Positions 10,395 to 19,384 of a stretch of 64,000 nt of DNA are shown one piece after another (positions within the stretch are counted from its first letter, which is position 1; every line of letters begins with the position of its first letter). The notes under the pieces were generated by a model. It did no database searches. It saw only the letters and a program-made list of their open reading frames with translations, and was not told the origin of the DNA. Source of the stretch: Corynebacterium canis (GTDB lineage: Bacteria > Actinomycetota > Actinomycetes > Mycobacteriales > Mycobacteriaceae). The translations under genes were made by a program, and so were the position numbers. The stretch lies in assembly GCF_030408595.1 (NCBI RefSeq), contig NZ_CP047080.1:556471-620470 (forward strand). Direction: 5' to 3'.

Positions 10395-11570
10395 ATGAGA
10401 GCCATGCGGCCCGACCAGCAGCCACGACTTCAGCAACTCTTGCAGCAAGGTCTGGCTGCGGCAGGTGTTCTAGGCGGCGCCGCGGCGGTGGTGTCCGCGA
10501 CGCAGGTGATAGCGACGGCGCAGGTGGGGGACATGCAGCTAAGCGATCCCATGATGCTGGGCTCTACGAGCAAATCCATCACCGGGCAAGCGGTGCGGCA
10601 ATTGGCGGAACAAGGGCTGATTGACCTGCACGCTCCGCTACGAACATATCTTCAAGGAGCGAAGGTGCTGCCGGACGCCACGGTGCGGGAAGTGGCGCAG
10701 CATCGCAGCGGGCTGCGCTCGGATTCCACCCTGGCCAAAAACAAGAAGTTCCGATACGCGAATCAGAACTATAATTATCTAGGCGAGCTGGTTGAGCAGG
10801 TTTCCGGGTTGCCTTTTTTAGAATATGTGCAACGTAATATCGCCCCGGGTGCCGGCGCTTCCGCTCATTATGGTCACGGCGGAATATTCGGGCACTGGTA
10901 TCGCGCTCGGAAGTTTTCCACTGATCGTTCCTCTTGGATTCAGCCGCCATCGGGCGCGCTTACGATGTCTACCCTGACGGCCGCCCAATATCTGCAAGAC
11001 CAGCTCGCCCAGCCTCTTTTGCGTATCGACGCCGCGCCGGCCGACCACTCGCCAGCCGTGGCGGGAATCTTCGGCGAACTCGGAAACTATGGGTTTGGGT
11101 GGATTGAAAAGGAACACGCGGGGCACAAGATCTACCTGCATAGCGGGAAAGTCCCAGGCGCAACCAGTGTCTTCGCCGTGATCCCAGGGTTGGATCGGGG
11201 GTTGGTGTTGCTGGTGCCCTACGGGGAGTTTTTGTGCGCAACGCCGCTGGTGGAAAAGGTGGCGGAGGCCCTGCTCCAATTCGTGATGGGGGAGGAGGTG
11301 ACCAGCATGCCGGCGGTGGGCCGAGATCGGCGGGTGCGGCACTGGAAAATTGGTGCCGCATGTTTCGCGGGGTTGGCCGTCGCAATCGGCCTAGCAATGT
11401 TGTCTAGATGGGTGCAGCTTCCATGGCTGGGATTGGTGATAGTGATCGCAGGTGCCGTAGGTTTCCGAGTGGTTAGCGGCACTCCAACGCGATGGATAAT
11501 TCGTTTTGTTCCCGAGCTATTTGTGGTGTTGGTGTTGGCACTATTGTGCACCTTGGCTGTTGTCGTGTGA
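10395..11570 (+). CDS. Beta-lactamase-like serine hydrolase with C-terminal membrane helices
   Basis: 391 residues from the ATG at 10395 (a second ATG lies at 10404). The class C beta-lactamase / penicillin-binding fold signature is present: SxxK as STSK at residues 57-60, YxN as YAN at 121-123 and a distal HSG (LHSGKVPG). After residue 310 there are three hydrophobic helices, so the protein is probably membrane-tethered. Such proteins are D,D-peptidases, esterases or peptidoglycan-modifying hydrolases; the substrate cannot be told from sequence. It is divergent from icd. An imperfect copy of the last 41 bp of this region recurs at about 15872-15912. Confidence 0.85.
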   Translation: MRAMRPDQQPRLQQLLQQGLAAAGVLGGAAAVVSATQVIATAQVGDMQLSDPMMLGSTSKSITGQAVRQLAEQGLIDLHAPLRTYLQGAKVLPDATVREVAQHRSGLRSDSTLAKNKKFRYANQNYNYLGELVEQVSGLPFLEYVQRNIAPGAGASAHYGHGGIFGHWYRARKFSTDRSSWIQPPSGALTMSTLTAAQYLQDQLAQPLLRIDAAPADHSPAVAGIFGELGNYGFGWIEKEHAGHKIYLHSGKVPGATSVFAVIPGLDRGLVLLVPYGEFLCATPLVEKVAEALLQFVMGEEVTSMPAVGRDRRVRHWKIGAACFAGLAVAIGLAMLSRWVQLPWLGLVIVIAGAVGFRVVSGTPTRWIIRFVPELFVVLVLALLCTLAVVV

Positions 11571-11783
11571 ACAAGATTCGTAGATAAAATCCCAGTGCAG
11601 CGCTGTTTTTTGCGCCTTTTTCTGCGGTGGCGGTGGGGGTATACCCCTTCGCCGTGCTGCGCGCCACCTTGTTACTGCTGGAACGCTACGTGCCTGTGGA
11701 TTGTTTCAAGTTATCCACAGGTTGGTGGGGTGTGTCTGGGAAAACCCTGGGTTTTGTGCTGTTTTGGGGTTATCACTGGTGCT

Positions 11784-12770
11784 ATGGGTTTGTTTCAGCG
11801 TCGCACTAAACTGCTTGATACCTCTTTCATCAACATCACTCGTCGGCTTGCGATGCCGCGTGGGTACTGTCGTGCGAGCCGGGAGGTGGAGTGGGGTTCG
11901 CGGTATCACCCGCAGCGCCTGGGGTTTGCTGCCCCGATCATGCTGCGGGCTCGGGCGCATTTCACCCAAAGCCCGAATGTCATTATCGGCGGCTGGGCCG
12001 CCGCAGCTTATGCCGGTTTGAAGTATTGGGTGGATGATGCTCACATCACCGTGCATGTGGCCAGTAATTTCCAACGCAGCCACAGCGTGTTGGACGCCAC
12101 CCGCCGCAGGCTCCGGCCGGGCACCAGGGTGTGGACACCGGACCAGGAACTGCCCGGCATGCAGGTCGTCGCCCCCGAAGTCGCGTTGGTGGATTGCTTG
12201 ATTGATCTGCAGCGTGACCGCCACTCCTGGTGGGTCTACCAAGTGCCTAATCTTGCTAACTGGGAGGTCCGCGCCATCCAGTTGATCGACGCGCTGCGCG
12301 CATGCACCACACTAAACTTTCAGCTGGTGCGTGACATCGCGCGGAATATTTTCAGCGCCCGCCAGCTGAAAAAACTGCTGAACCTGTCCCGCACCGGGGC
12401 GCAGTCGCCTCCGGAGACTGTGTTGCGGTTGATTGCCGAGCAGCTGCGCGCGCACCTGGAGGTGCAAATCCCGATCTATGATTCCGGTGCGCTGGTCGAT
12501 GATGGCACACCCCTGCTGACTGTGCTTGATTCCGGCTGGCCCGATATTCGTGTTGGTTTGTTCTACGACGGTGCCCACCACCTTCAACGCAGCCAACGTG
12601 ACTACGACGCGAAAGTGTTGATCCGGCTACGCGAACTCGGGTGGGAACCACTACGTATCACCCACGGGCTGCTGCAACAACCCCGCGAACTCATTACCAC
12701 CCTGCGCCGCGCCATCCACCGCGCCGAAACCAACACCACACAACCACCAAAACCCGACGCCGAACCTTAA
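11784..12770 (+). CDS. Hypothetical protein with Vsr/DUF559-like nuclease-fold C terminus
   Basis: 328 residues from the ATG at 11784 (MGLFQRRTKLLDT); further upstream the frame stays open but looks like intergenic sequence. The middle part (SPNVIIGGWAAAAYAG, then VVAPEVALVDCL) resembles AbiEi-like proteins of actinobacteria. The C terminus has the pattern YDGAHH..Q...D......LRELGWEPLRIT, typical of DUF559/Vsr restriction-endonuclease-like folds. The residue before YDG is Phe where many relatives carry Glu, so nuclease activity is uncertain. There is no convincing Shine-Dalgarno. The gene lies in an accessory region next to repeats and an insertion sequence. Confidence 0.6.
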   Translation: MGLFQRRTKLLDTSFINITRRLAMPRGYCRASREVEWGSRYHPQRLGFAAPIMLRARAHFTQSPNVIIGGWAAAAYAGLKYWVDDAHITVHVASNFQRSHSVLDATRRRLRPGTRVWTPDQELPGMQVVAPEVALVDCLIDLQRDRHSWWVYQVPNLANWEVRAIQLIDALRACTTLNFQLVRDIARNIFSARQLKKLLNLSRTGAQSPPETVLRLIAEQLRAHLEVQIPIYDSGALVDDGTPLLTVLDSGWPDIRVGLFYDGAHHLQRSQRDYDAKVLIRLRELGWEPLRITHGLLQQPRELITTLRRAIHRAETNTTQPPKPDAEP

Positions 12771-13327
12771 CAGCCGAAACCAAACGGCTGAATCCTAGCG
12801 CTGAATTCTCGCAGCCGAATACTCGCTCCACCCCAGTACTGCGGCTTGTTTGCCGACCTGCCTTGTTGCTGCGTGCCCACCACACCCCTGTAACCGGCAC
12901 GGTGAAGCTCAATACTCTTCGGTGAAGCCCGAAACCCGGCACACCCCGGCCCATTCTCACGCCGCGCCAGCCGCGCCACTGCCGTCTGCCCGCAGCACCC
13001 CGCAACTGCCCGTAGTTGAAGCGCTCCGTTTCCCTGGCCACGTTAAATCTGCCTGGCTGCGCTTCGGCCATGTCACATTTGCCTGGTTGCGCGGGATCTG
13101 CCTGGTTTTTGGGCCCAGTTTTCCTGGGGAAACGCGGCAGCGACGAATCTGCCTCAGGCACATCTGCCACTGTGGACAGGCAGGCAGATCGTCACCACCA
13201 CGCCAGGTGATGTGGCGGGTTGGAGGCCGGAATTTTCCGCGCTCAGGGCCGACGATTTTCCGCGCTCAGGCAGATTCGACATGCCGGTCGTCGCGCGGTG
13301 GTGTTTCCGCAGGAACGCGAAACCGCC
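12771..13327. repeat. Repeat-rich intergenic region with CTGCCT palindromes
   Basis: No credible gene is seen. The region carries two subtypes of intergenic repeat. At 13069-13165 there is an ATTTGCCT/ATCTGCCT unit with TTTTCCTGGGGAAA and a closing CTGCCTCAGGCACATCTG. From about 13263 there is a unit starting CGCTCAGGCAGATTCGACA with the core GTTTCCGCAGGAAC; its partner lies inverted at 24767-24856. Short open frames here merely translate the repeats. Confidence 0.7.
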
Positions 13328-13660
13328 GTGTTACATCTGCCTCAGGCAGATCCAACACGGCAGAAAACCAGGCAGATCCTCATCACCGCCCCAACAAAAG
13401 GCCGCTGGGGGGCAACGCACTGTTGTGCGCGATAGGTCACGGCCGCTGCACCCACGCTGGAATCACATCGATTGTGAACCACCGAAGCCCGCACTCACCA
13501 GCCACGTACAATCTGCCTGGCCGCTCTTCGACCCCGTCACATCTGCCTGGCCGCGCGAGATCTGCCTGATTTTTGGGCCGAATTGTCCTGGGAAAATGCA
13601 GCCACGACGAATCTGCCTCAGGCACATCTGACACGGTAAGAAGGCAGGCAGATCTGCCAC
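13328..13660 (+). repeat. 333-bp direct repeat, left copy (target duplication)
   Basis: Identical over 333 bp to 15461-15793 by base-by-base reading. It ends exactly where the left terminal repeat of the insertion sequence begins. It contains CTGCCT-type intergenic repeats, so the element inserted into a repeat field. Confidence 0.93.
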
Positions 13661-15460
13661 CTGACTTCCACAACTGTTTTGCGGATTTTTGGGTGGAATG
13701 TTTCTGACCTTGGGGTTTGTTGTTTTGGAAGTGCGTTTTGGGGGACTAGGTGCCTGGTTGGTGATAGCGTCATTGGGTGGCTTACATTAAGTATTCGCGG
13801 ACTACCTCTGGTGGGGTGAGTGTTCAAGTTGTGCGCAAAGTCCGTGGCCGCACCGTTGTGTTGTCCCATGTGGGTACTGCTCATGATGATCTGACTTTGC
13901 ATGCGTTAATTGACAAGGCAGAGGAATTTATGGGTTTAGACGCACAGATGAGTCTGGATATCGGCATTGATGTGCCAGTTCGTGCGCGTCCATCGATGGT
14001 GGATATCTCTAACTACCTGGAATCGGCCTCGGACAAGCAACTCGAGCTGTTAGTTGAACGCGGTGCTGATTCGACGGTTCTCCGCGATCCGCCCCGCGCT
14101 CAACGCGCGCCTGTGGCTGAGTCTAATTTTCCGGCCTCGCCACGGGTGATTTCATCTCCGGCCAGGTTGATCTGGGATGTGCTAGCCATGGTTTACCAAC
14201 AGCTTGGCTTTGCCTCGTTACATGATGAAGCGTTTATGTCCACGGTGATAGCACGTGTGGTTAAACCCACCTCGAAGGCTCAGGTGCCTGAGGTTTTAGC
14301 GAGTATGGGCAGATGTGCGCCGCATGAAAACACCATCTACAACGCACTCAAGCGATGCCACGAACGCGACTATAAAAAGATAATTTCGGCCAAATGTCAC
14401 GAGTATGTGCGCACCAATCATCAGGTAACCATGGTGCTGTACGACGTGACTACTTTGTATTTTGAAACCTCAAAAGAAGACGAGCTGCGTAAGATCGGGA
14501 TGAGCAAAGAGCGTCGCGTTGATCCTCAAATCGTCGTGGGGTTGATTACTGATAATCTGGGATTTCCACTGCATGTGGACTTTTTTCATGGCAAGACTGC
14601 GGAAACCACCACGCTGATCCCGATGCTTGAGGCCTATCGCAATGCCCACGATTTGGAATCATTGACAGTAGTTGCTGATGCCGCGATGCTATCGGCAACT
14701 AATCTTGATGAGCTTGATGCTGCAGGGATTAACTACATCGTGGCCGACCGGCTAAAAAAAGCCCCTCACGCGGTGACTATCTCCGATGATGACATGGCGG
14801 CGTGGTCGAAGAAAACGGACACATACGAAATTGTCGAAACCACCAAAACTATGGGCAAAGCAGGCAATGCGGTCACTCGCCGAGTGGTAGTAGGTTTTAG
14901 TCCAAAGCGCTACAAGTACGACACGTTCACGCTACAAAAACAAAAAGAAAAAGCTCAAGCAACCGTCGCAGGCAAGGCAGCTACTCGGTTGCCACGGTTT
15001 GTATCAAGGAACAAAGACACGCTGAGGATCAACGAGAGTGCGTTCGATAAGGCGCTCGCTCTTGCCGGATGGAAAGGCTACGTTACCAACCTGGATAAAG
15101 ACCAAGTCGCAGGTAGTGAGGTAATTAGTCTCTACCACGAGCTCCACCACATTGAAAACGCGTTCCGGATGGCGAAAACAGACTTGCAAGCCCGGCCAAT
15201 TTTTCATCGCACTGAAGATGCCATCCAAGCGCATCTCACCATCGTGCTGGCTGCTTTAGCAATGTCAAAACACATTTACCTCACCTGCCAGATAACCACT
15301 CCGAAACTTGTCGCGACCCTCAGTCAGTACCGACACGCACTCGTCGAAACCGGCAAGCACCGATACGAAATCCCACCCCAGCTCACACCCGAAATCGAAG
15401 AAAAAATCAACCAGCTAAAAAACTTCAAACCGGGGGACTAGGGCAAATTGTGGAACTCAG
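13661..15460 (+). mobile_element. IS1634-like insertion sequence, 1800 bp
   Basis: Left end CTGACTTCCACAACTG and inverted right end CTGAGTTCCACAATTTG are matching terminal inverted repeats. They enclose a single transposase gene and are bounded by identical 333-bp direct repeats. IS1634-family elements of the IS4 superfamily are known to generate unusually long, variable target duplications. The element appears complete and recently inserted, because the flanks are still identical. Confidence 0.9.
13777..15441 (+). CDS. IS1634-family DDE transposase
   Basis: 554 residues from a GTG start. The N terminus (AYIKYSRTTSGGVSVQVVRKV) and the catalytic core fit IS1634/IS4-superfamily transposases: a first Asp in VLYDVTTLYFE, a second in TVVADAAMLS, and the third acidic region in LHHIENAFRMAKTDL, resembling the YREK box. 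The frame is uninterrupted and the gene fills almost the whole element, ending 19 bp before its right end. The enzyme cuts and joins the element's ends. Confidence 0.92.
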   Translation: MAYIKYSRTTSGGVSVQVVRKVRGRTVVLSHVGTAHDDLTLHALIDKAEEFMGLDAQMSLDIGIDVPVRARPSMVDISNYLESASDKQLELLVERGADSTVLRDPPRAQRAPVAESNFPASPRVISSPARLIWDVLAMVYQQLGFASLHDEAFMSTVIARVVKPTSKAQVPEVLASMGRCAPHENTIYNALKRCHERDYKKIISAKCHEYVRTNHQVTMVLYDVTTLYFETSKEDELRKIGMSKERRVDPQIVVGLITDNLGFPLHVDFFHGKTAETTTLIPMLEAYRNAHDLESLTVVADAAMLSATNLDELDAAGINYIVADRLKKAPHAVTISDDDMAAWSKKTDTYEIVETTKTMGKAGNAVTRRVVVGFSPKRYKYDTFTLQKQKEKAQATVAGKAATRLPRFVSRNKDTLRINESAFDKALALAGWKGYVTNLDKDQVAGSEVISLYHELHHIENAFRMAKTDLQARPIFHRTEDAIQAHLTIVLAALAMSKHIYLTCQITTPKLVATLSQYRHALVETGKHRYEIPPQLTPEIEEKINQLKNFKPGD

Positions 15461-15793
15461 GTGTTACATCTGCCTCAGGCAGATCCAACACGGCAGAAAA
15501 CCAGGCAGATCCTCATCACCGCCCCAACAAAAGGCCGCTGGGGGGCAACGCACTGTTGTGCGCGATAGGTCACGGCCGCTGCACCCACGCTGGAATCACA
15601 TCGATTGTGAACCACCGAAGCCCGCACTCACCAGCCACGTACAATCTGCCTGGCCGCTCTTCGACCCCGTCACATCTGCCTGGCCGCGCGAGATCTGCCT
15701 GATTTTTGGGCCGAATTGTCCTGGGAAAATGCAGCCACGACGAATCTGCCTCAGGCACATCTGACACGGTAAGAAGGCAGGCAGATCTGCCAC
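15461..15793 (+). repeat. 333-bp direct repeat, right copy
   Basis: Identical to 13328-13660 and starts immediately after the right end of the insertion sequence. After it the pre-insertion sequence continues with further AGGCAGA units. Confidence 0.93.
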
Positions 15794-16134
15794 GGCAGAC
15801 ACGGCAGGCAGATTTTGCGGGTACGCGGCCAGCGTTCTACTTCAATCAATCAAGCCCCGTCACTAACCCTGGAGTTTGCGCTATTGTGCACCCTGAGTGT
15901 TGTCGTGTGAACAAGAAACTTTCACGACACTAAATTGCTCCGGGGGTGGCTATTCGAACAATCGCAGTGGTGTATTAAAAGCAACCCGTGCGGGCGGTTG
16001 TTTTTGCTGTACAGCGCGGGGGCCGGGGCGCAGATGGTCGGTTTTTTGTTCGTTCACCTGGGTGTTCGCATGCAGGGAATCTGCTAAGGTCGGGTCACCG
16101 CAGCATATTTCACCCCAGTGAGAGGACAATACAA
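15794..16134. other. Intergenic region with a copy of the serine-hydrolase 3' end
   Basis: No gene is seen. Bases 15872-15912 match the last 41 bp around the serine hydrolase stop codon (11534-11574) with about five differences. A CAACC...GGTTG hairpin with flanking A and T runs near 15976-16005 may be a terminator. The promoter of the following DUF4261 pair should lie between 16005 and 16120. Confidence 0.5.
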
Positions 16135-16932
16135 GTGTCTATTGCATTCGCGGTAGTTTTTCAGCATCAACCTGAGCCCAGCCTGACGGCGGCGGGTGTG
16201 CGCGCACAAATGCTTCATGATTGGCCCGGCTGCGATGTCAGCATTACGCAGGACCGGCGGGAGGATGATCGGGAACAATTAAGCTTGGCTAGCGGCACCT
16301 CAAGCATTTTTATTACCCCCGTGGCGGCGCCGTTTGCCGACGACGCGTCCGAACTGTGCGAGACCAGCTTACTGTGGCCGAACGAACAGCCTTTAGACGA
16401 TGATTATCAGGCGCATTGCATCGTTGCCGTGGCGGATGAGACCAATGATGAGCGGCATGCGGCCGGGGTGCTTACTAAGACGATCGCTTCGATGGTGCGC
16501 ATCTCCAAGGAAACCATCGCCGTGTATTGGGCGGGCGCGAACCATTTGATATATCCGCCGTTGTTTCGCGAGATGGCCATGCATACATTGCCGGATGCGC
16601 CGCTGTATTTATGGGTGGCGTTTCAAATGTGGCAGGAGAGGGACGGCAAGCTGCACGCCTTAACGCAGGGCCTGGACAGGCTCGGGCTTATGGATGTGGA
16701 AATCCCGGAAAGCAGCAAAACGCCTCGCCAGACCCACGAGTTTATGGTGAATATCGCGAGCTACCTGGTCCGGCGCGGTCTGGTCATTGAGGACGGGCAT
16801 ACCGTGGGGGAATCGGAATCCGAACGCATCCGGGCGGTATATACCCAGGCGCAGGCGATTCCGGAAAAGACGGTGATTCAGCTCGCCGACCCAGCCGCTG
16901 CTTCCGACATCGATCCCGCCGCCGCCTCGTGA
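16135..16932 (+). CDS. DUF4261-domain protein, first of a tandem pair
   Basis: 265 residues from the GTG at 16135 (read as MSIAFAVVFQHQPEPS), preceded by GAGAGGA. It matches the DUF4261 type of soluble protein, with the late motif GLDRLGLMDVEIPES and the ending segment VGESESERI. It is paralogous along its length to the next gene, which starts 16 bp downstream; the two are surely co-transcribed. Function is unknown. The last residues are an Ala/Asp-rich tail. Confidence 0.75.
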   Translation: MSIAFAVVFQHQPEPSLTAAGVRAQMLHDWPGCDVSITQDRREDDREQLSLASGTSSIFITPVAAPFADDASELCETSLLWPNEQPLDDDYQAHCIVAVADETNDERHAAGVLTKTIASMVRISKETIAVYWAGANHLIYPPLFREMAMHTLPDAPLYLWVAFQMWQERDGKLHALTQGLDRLGLMDVEIPESSKTPRQTHEFMVNIASYLVRRGLVIEDGHTVGESESERIRAVYTQAQAIPEKTVIQLADPAAASDIDPAAAS

Positions 16933-16948
16933 GAAGGAGCCTGACGTT

Positions 16949-17725
16949 ATGGCGATTGCGATCCTGCTACAAAACACCGTCGATTTCGGCGTCACCCAAG
17001 AAGCCCTGCGCGAGCAGTTGAGCAAAGACTGGCCGGACCTGGACCAGCAGCAACTCGTCGACGATCCCGAGTTCACCGAGGACCCAGCCCCCGGCATGGC
17101 GGCCTTTACCTACAAAGACTCGGGCTTTTTGGTGAAGCCGATCCCGGTGCCGTTCGGCCAGCAGCCCATTGAAAAACGCGCCATTAGCAGCCTGTGGCCC
17201 ACCGGCGCGGAATTCAACGAGGATTACCAGGCGCATTCGCTGGTCATGGTGGCGAATTCGGAATCCTTGACCGGCGTGGAACGGGCGGAGCTGCTGTCCA
17301 AGGTGGTGGCCTCGCTGGTGGCCATTTCCCCGGAAACCTTTGCCGTGGTGTGGCCGGCCTCGGATCAGCTGATCATGCCGAAGGTGTTCCGCAATGTGGC
17401 GCGGTCCTTGCTGCCGGATCCGCTGCTGTTCATCTGGCTGAATTTTAGTGTTGGCAAGCAGCCTTCCGGCAACTTCGCCGTCGCCACGATCGGCCTCGAC
17501 CGCATGGACCTTATGGACCTTGAAATCCTGGAAAGCAATAGAAGTCCCGCCGCGACCGTGGATTTCCTTGCGAGCATTGCCGATTACCTGATCCGCAATG
17601 GGCTGATAATCAAGGACGGCGATACCGTCGGCCAAGCCGAAGGCGAGCGAATCATCGTTCGATTCGCGCCCTCGATGATTCAGGAAGGGAAAATGGTGAT
17701 CCAGCTGCAAATCGAACCCGAATAG
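16949..17725 (+). CDS. DUF4261-domain protein, second of a tandem pair
   Basis: 258 residues with AGAAGGAG ahead of the ATG. Shared blocks with the preceding gene include SLWP, FxEDYQAHxLV-like, GLDRMDLMDLEILES and DGDTVGQAEGERI, showing a tandem duplication followed by divergence. No catalytic motif or membrane segment is visible. The function of DUF4261 proteins is unknown. Confidence 0.78.
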   Translation: MAIAILLQNTVDFGVTQEALREQLSKDWPDLDQQQLVDDPEFTEDPAPGMAAFTYKDSGFLVKPIPVPFGQQPIEKRAISSLWPTGAEFNEDYQAHSLVMVANSESLTGVERAELLSKVVASLVAISPETFAVVWPASDQLIMPKVFRNVARSLLPDPLLFIWLNFSVGKQPSGNFAVATIGLDRMDLMDLEILESNRSPAATVDFLASIADYLIRNGLIIKDGDTVGQAEGERIIVRFAPSMIQEGKMVIQLQIEPE

Positions 17726-18097
17726 CCCGCCGCGCCAACCCAACCGGCCCAGCCCGAATAGCCCGCCGCGCCCGCTGTGGCGATTCTCACCTCGCCGGGC
17801 CGCGGTGTGCCTGAGCTCATTGCGCCCGCGCGAAGGTGGGGGAGTGCATCGAGATCCCTGGCGGCAAACCCGGCCGCCCGAGCCAGCCCACAGCGCCCCG
17901 CAAGAACAGCGCCCGCACCTGCAGCAATGCCTGAAAGTGGCGGCCGTCACCGACCCCGGCAAAGCGGCCGCCGCGACCCAAAAAACGAACATTATTTCCA
18001 ATTCCAAGCCGATTGCTCGGCGCGCCTACGCCGGGGTTTTGTGGAGGCGGGCGGGAGGGTGAGGCGTCGATAAGCAATTCGTGTACGGTACCCATCC
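17726..18097. other. Intergenic region with a 20-bp tandem duplication
   Basis: CCCGAATAGCCCGCCGCGCC occurs at 17717-17736 (covering the stop codon of the previous gene) and again at 17753-17772. No supported gene is seen in the remainder. The MFS promoter should lie close to 18098. Confidence 0.5.
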
Positions 18098-19369
18098 GTG
18101 AATTATCAACGACGTACTGTTTTGCGCCAGACCGAGGTCTCCGCGCCGCGTCGCCTTGCGGTGATGATTGCGCTGGCCCTCGGCGGCTTCGGTATTGGTA
18201 CTACTGAGTTTGTTTCCATGGGTTTGCTGGACCTGATGGCCGCCGATTTCGGGGTGACCGAAGACGTTGCGGGGCATGTGATCGCCGCCTACGCGCTGGG
18301 TGTAGTGGTGGGCGCGCCGTTGATTACCGTGTGCACGGGCATGCTGCCGCGCCGTCGCCTCCTGTTGCTGCTGATGGCGGCGTTCGTGGTGGGCAATGCG
18401 GCGAGCGCGGCGGCGATGTCGTACGACAGTTTGCTTGCGGCCCGCTTTATCGCAGGTTTGCCCCATGGCGCCTATTTCTCCGTGGCGAGTCTCGCCGCCG
18501 CATCGATGGCCCCCGCCGGGCAACGCGGACGCGCGGTGGCTACGGTCGGCCTCGGGCTGTCCGTTGCGACGGTCGCAGGGGTCCCCGCAGCACAAGGGCT
18601 CGGCATGGTCCTCGGCTGGGCGTCCGCCTATGGTTTGGTGGCCGCGATTGGGCTGGCCTGCCTGGTCAGCCTGTGGTACCTGATGCCGCACATGACGCTC
18701 ATGGCACCCGCCCGCCCGATGGTGGAATTGGGTGCGCTGGGGAAGTCGCAGGTATGGTTCACGCTTGCGATCGGCACCGTTGGGTTCGGCGGTATGTTCG
18801 CCGTGTACACGTATATTACGTGGACGATGCGCGACGCCGGGCTGGATCAATCCTGGATGTGGCTGGTGCTCATGGTGTACGGGGTGGGCATGGTGGCGGG
18901 CAACCTCGCGGGCGGCCGGCTGGCGGACCGCAATGTGGAGGTGGGCATCGTGTTTTCCCTGGTGGTGCTGCTGGGCCTGCTGGTGTCCTTCTATTACGTC
19001 ACCGCGGTATCCGCCTGGCTCGCCGTGCTGAATTTCGGCGCGGTGGGGTTCTTTGGCTCCACGCTGGCGCTTTCCCTCCAGGTGCGGCTTATGGACGTCG
19101 CGGACCGCGCCCAAACCCTCGCCGCCGCGCTCAACCATTCCGCGCTGAATACAGCGAATGCGCTGGGTGCGGCGCTGGGCGGCGCGATGATCGCGGGCGG
19201 TATGAGCTATAGCGCACCCGCTTTGGGGGGTGCCGCGCTGGCCGCATTTGGGCTACTCTTGTGGGCGCCGGCGTTTGTGCTGCGGCGTGGATTTGGCACC
19301 AAGCGCGTCACCGTGGTGCAGAGCGTGCTGCCAGAGCAGGCGGAGCAGGCGAGCGTGGCGGCGGTATAA
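18098..19369 (+). CDS. DHA1-family MFS efflux transporter
   Basis: 423 residues from a GTG start with 12 predicted hydrophobic segments. The first helix (LALGGFGIGTTEFVSMGLL) and the motif A loop region GRLADR are typical of the DHA1 AraJ/YdhP group of drug or sugar exporters. The protein lies in the cytoplasmic membrane and probably works by proton antiport; the substrate is unknown. The next gene (exonuclease III) starts 15 bp after the stop, so the two may be cotranscribed. Confidence 0.88.
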   Translation: MNYQRRTVLRQTEVSAPRRLAVMIALALGGFGIGTTEFVSMGLLDLMAADFGVTEDVAGHVIAAYALGVVVGAPLITVCTGMLPRRRLLLLLMAAFVVGNAASAAAMSYDSLLAARFIAGLPHGAYFSVASLAAASMAPAGQRGRAVATVGLGLSVATVAGVPAAQGLGMVLGWASAYGLVAAIGLACLVSLWYLMPHMTLMAPARPMVELGALGKSQVWFTLAIGTVGFGGMFAVYTYITWTMRDAGLDQSWMWLVLMVYGVGMVAGNLAGGRLADRNVEVGIVFSLVVLLGLLVSFYYVTAVSAWLAVLNFGAVGFFGSTLALSLQVRLMDVADRAQTLAAALNHSALNTANALGAALGGAMIAGGMSYSAPALGGAALAAFGLLLWAPAFVLRRGFGTKRVTVVQSVLPEQAEQASVAAV

Positions 19370-19384
19370 AGTACGCTGAGCGTT

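Noticed and set aside
12850..13631. Open frames of 100-240 codons in the repeat field
   Set aside because: They translate the CTGCCT repeats; the same peptides recur wherever the repeat is copied, e.g. after the insertion sequence.
16135..17725. The DUF4261 pair as one gene split by frameshift
   Set aside because: Each copy is full-length with its own ribosome binding site, so it is a tandem duplication.
18026..19138. 370-codon minus-strand open frame opposite the MFS gene
   Set aside because: His/Gln/Arg-rich translation typical of antisense; the MFS gene on the other strand is clear.
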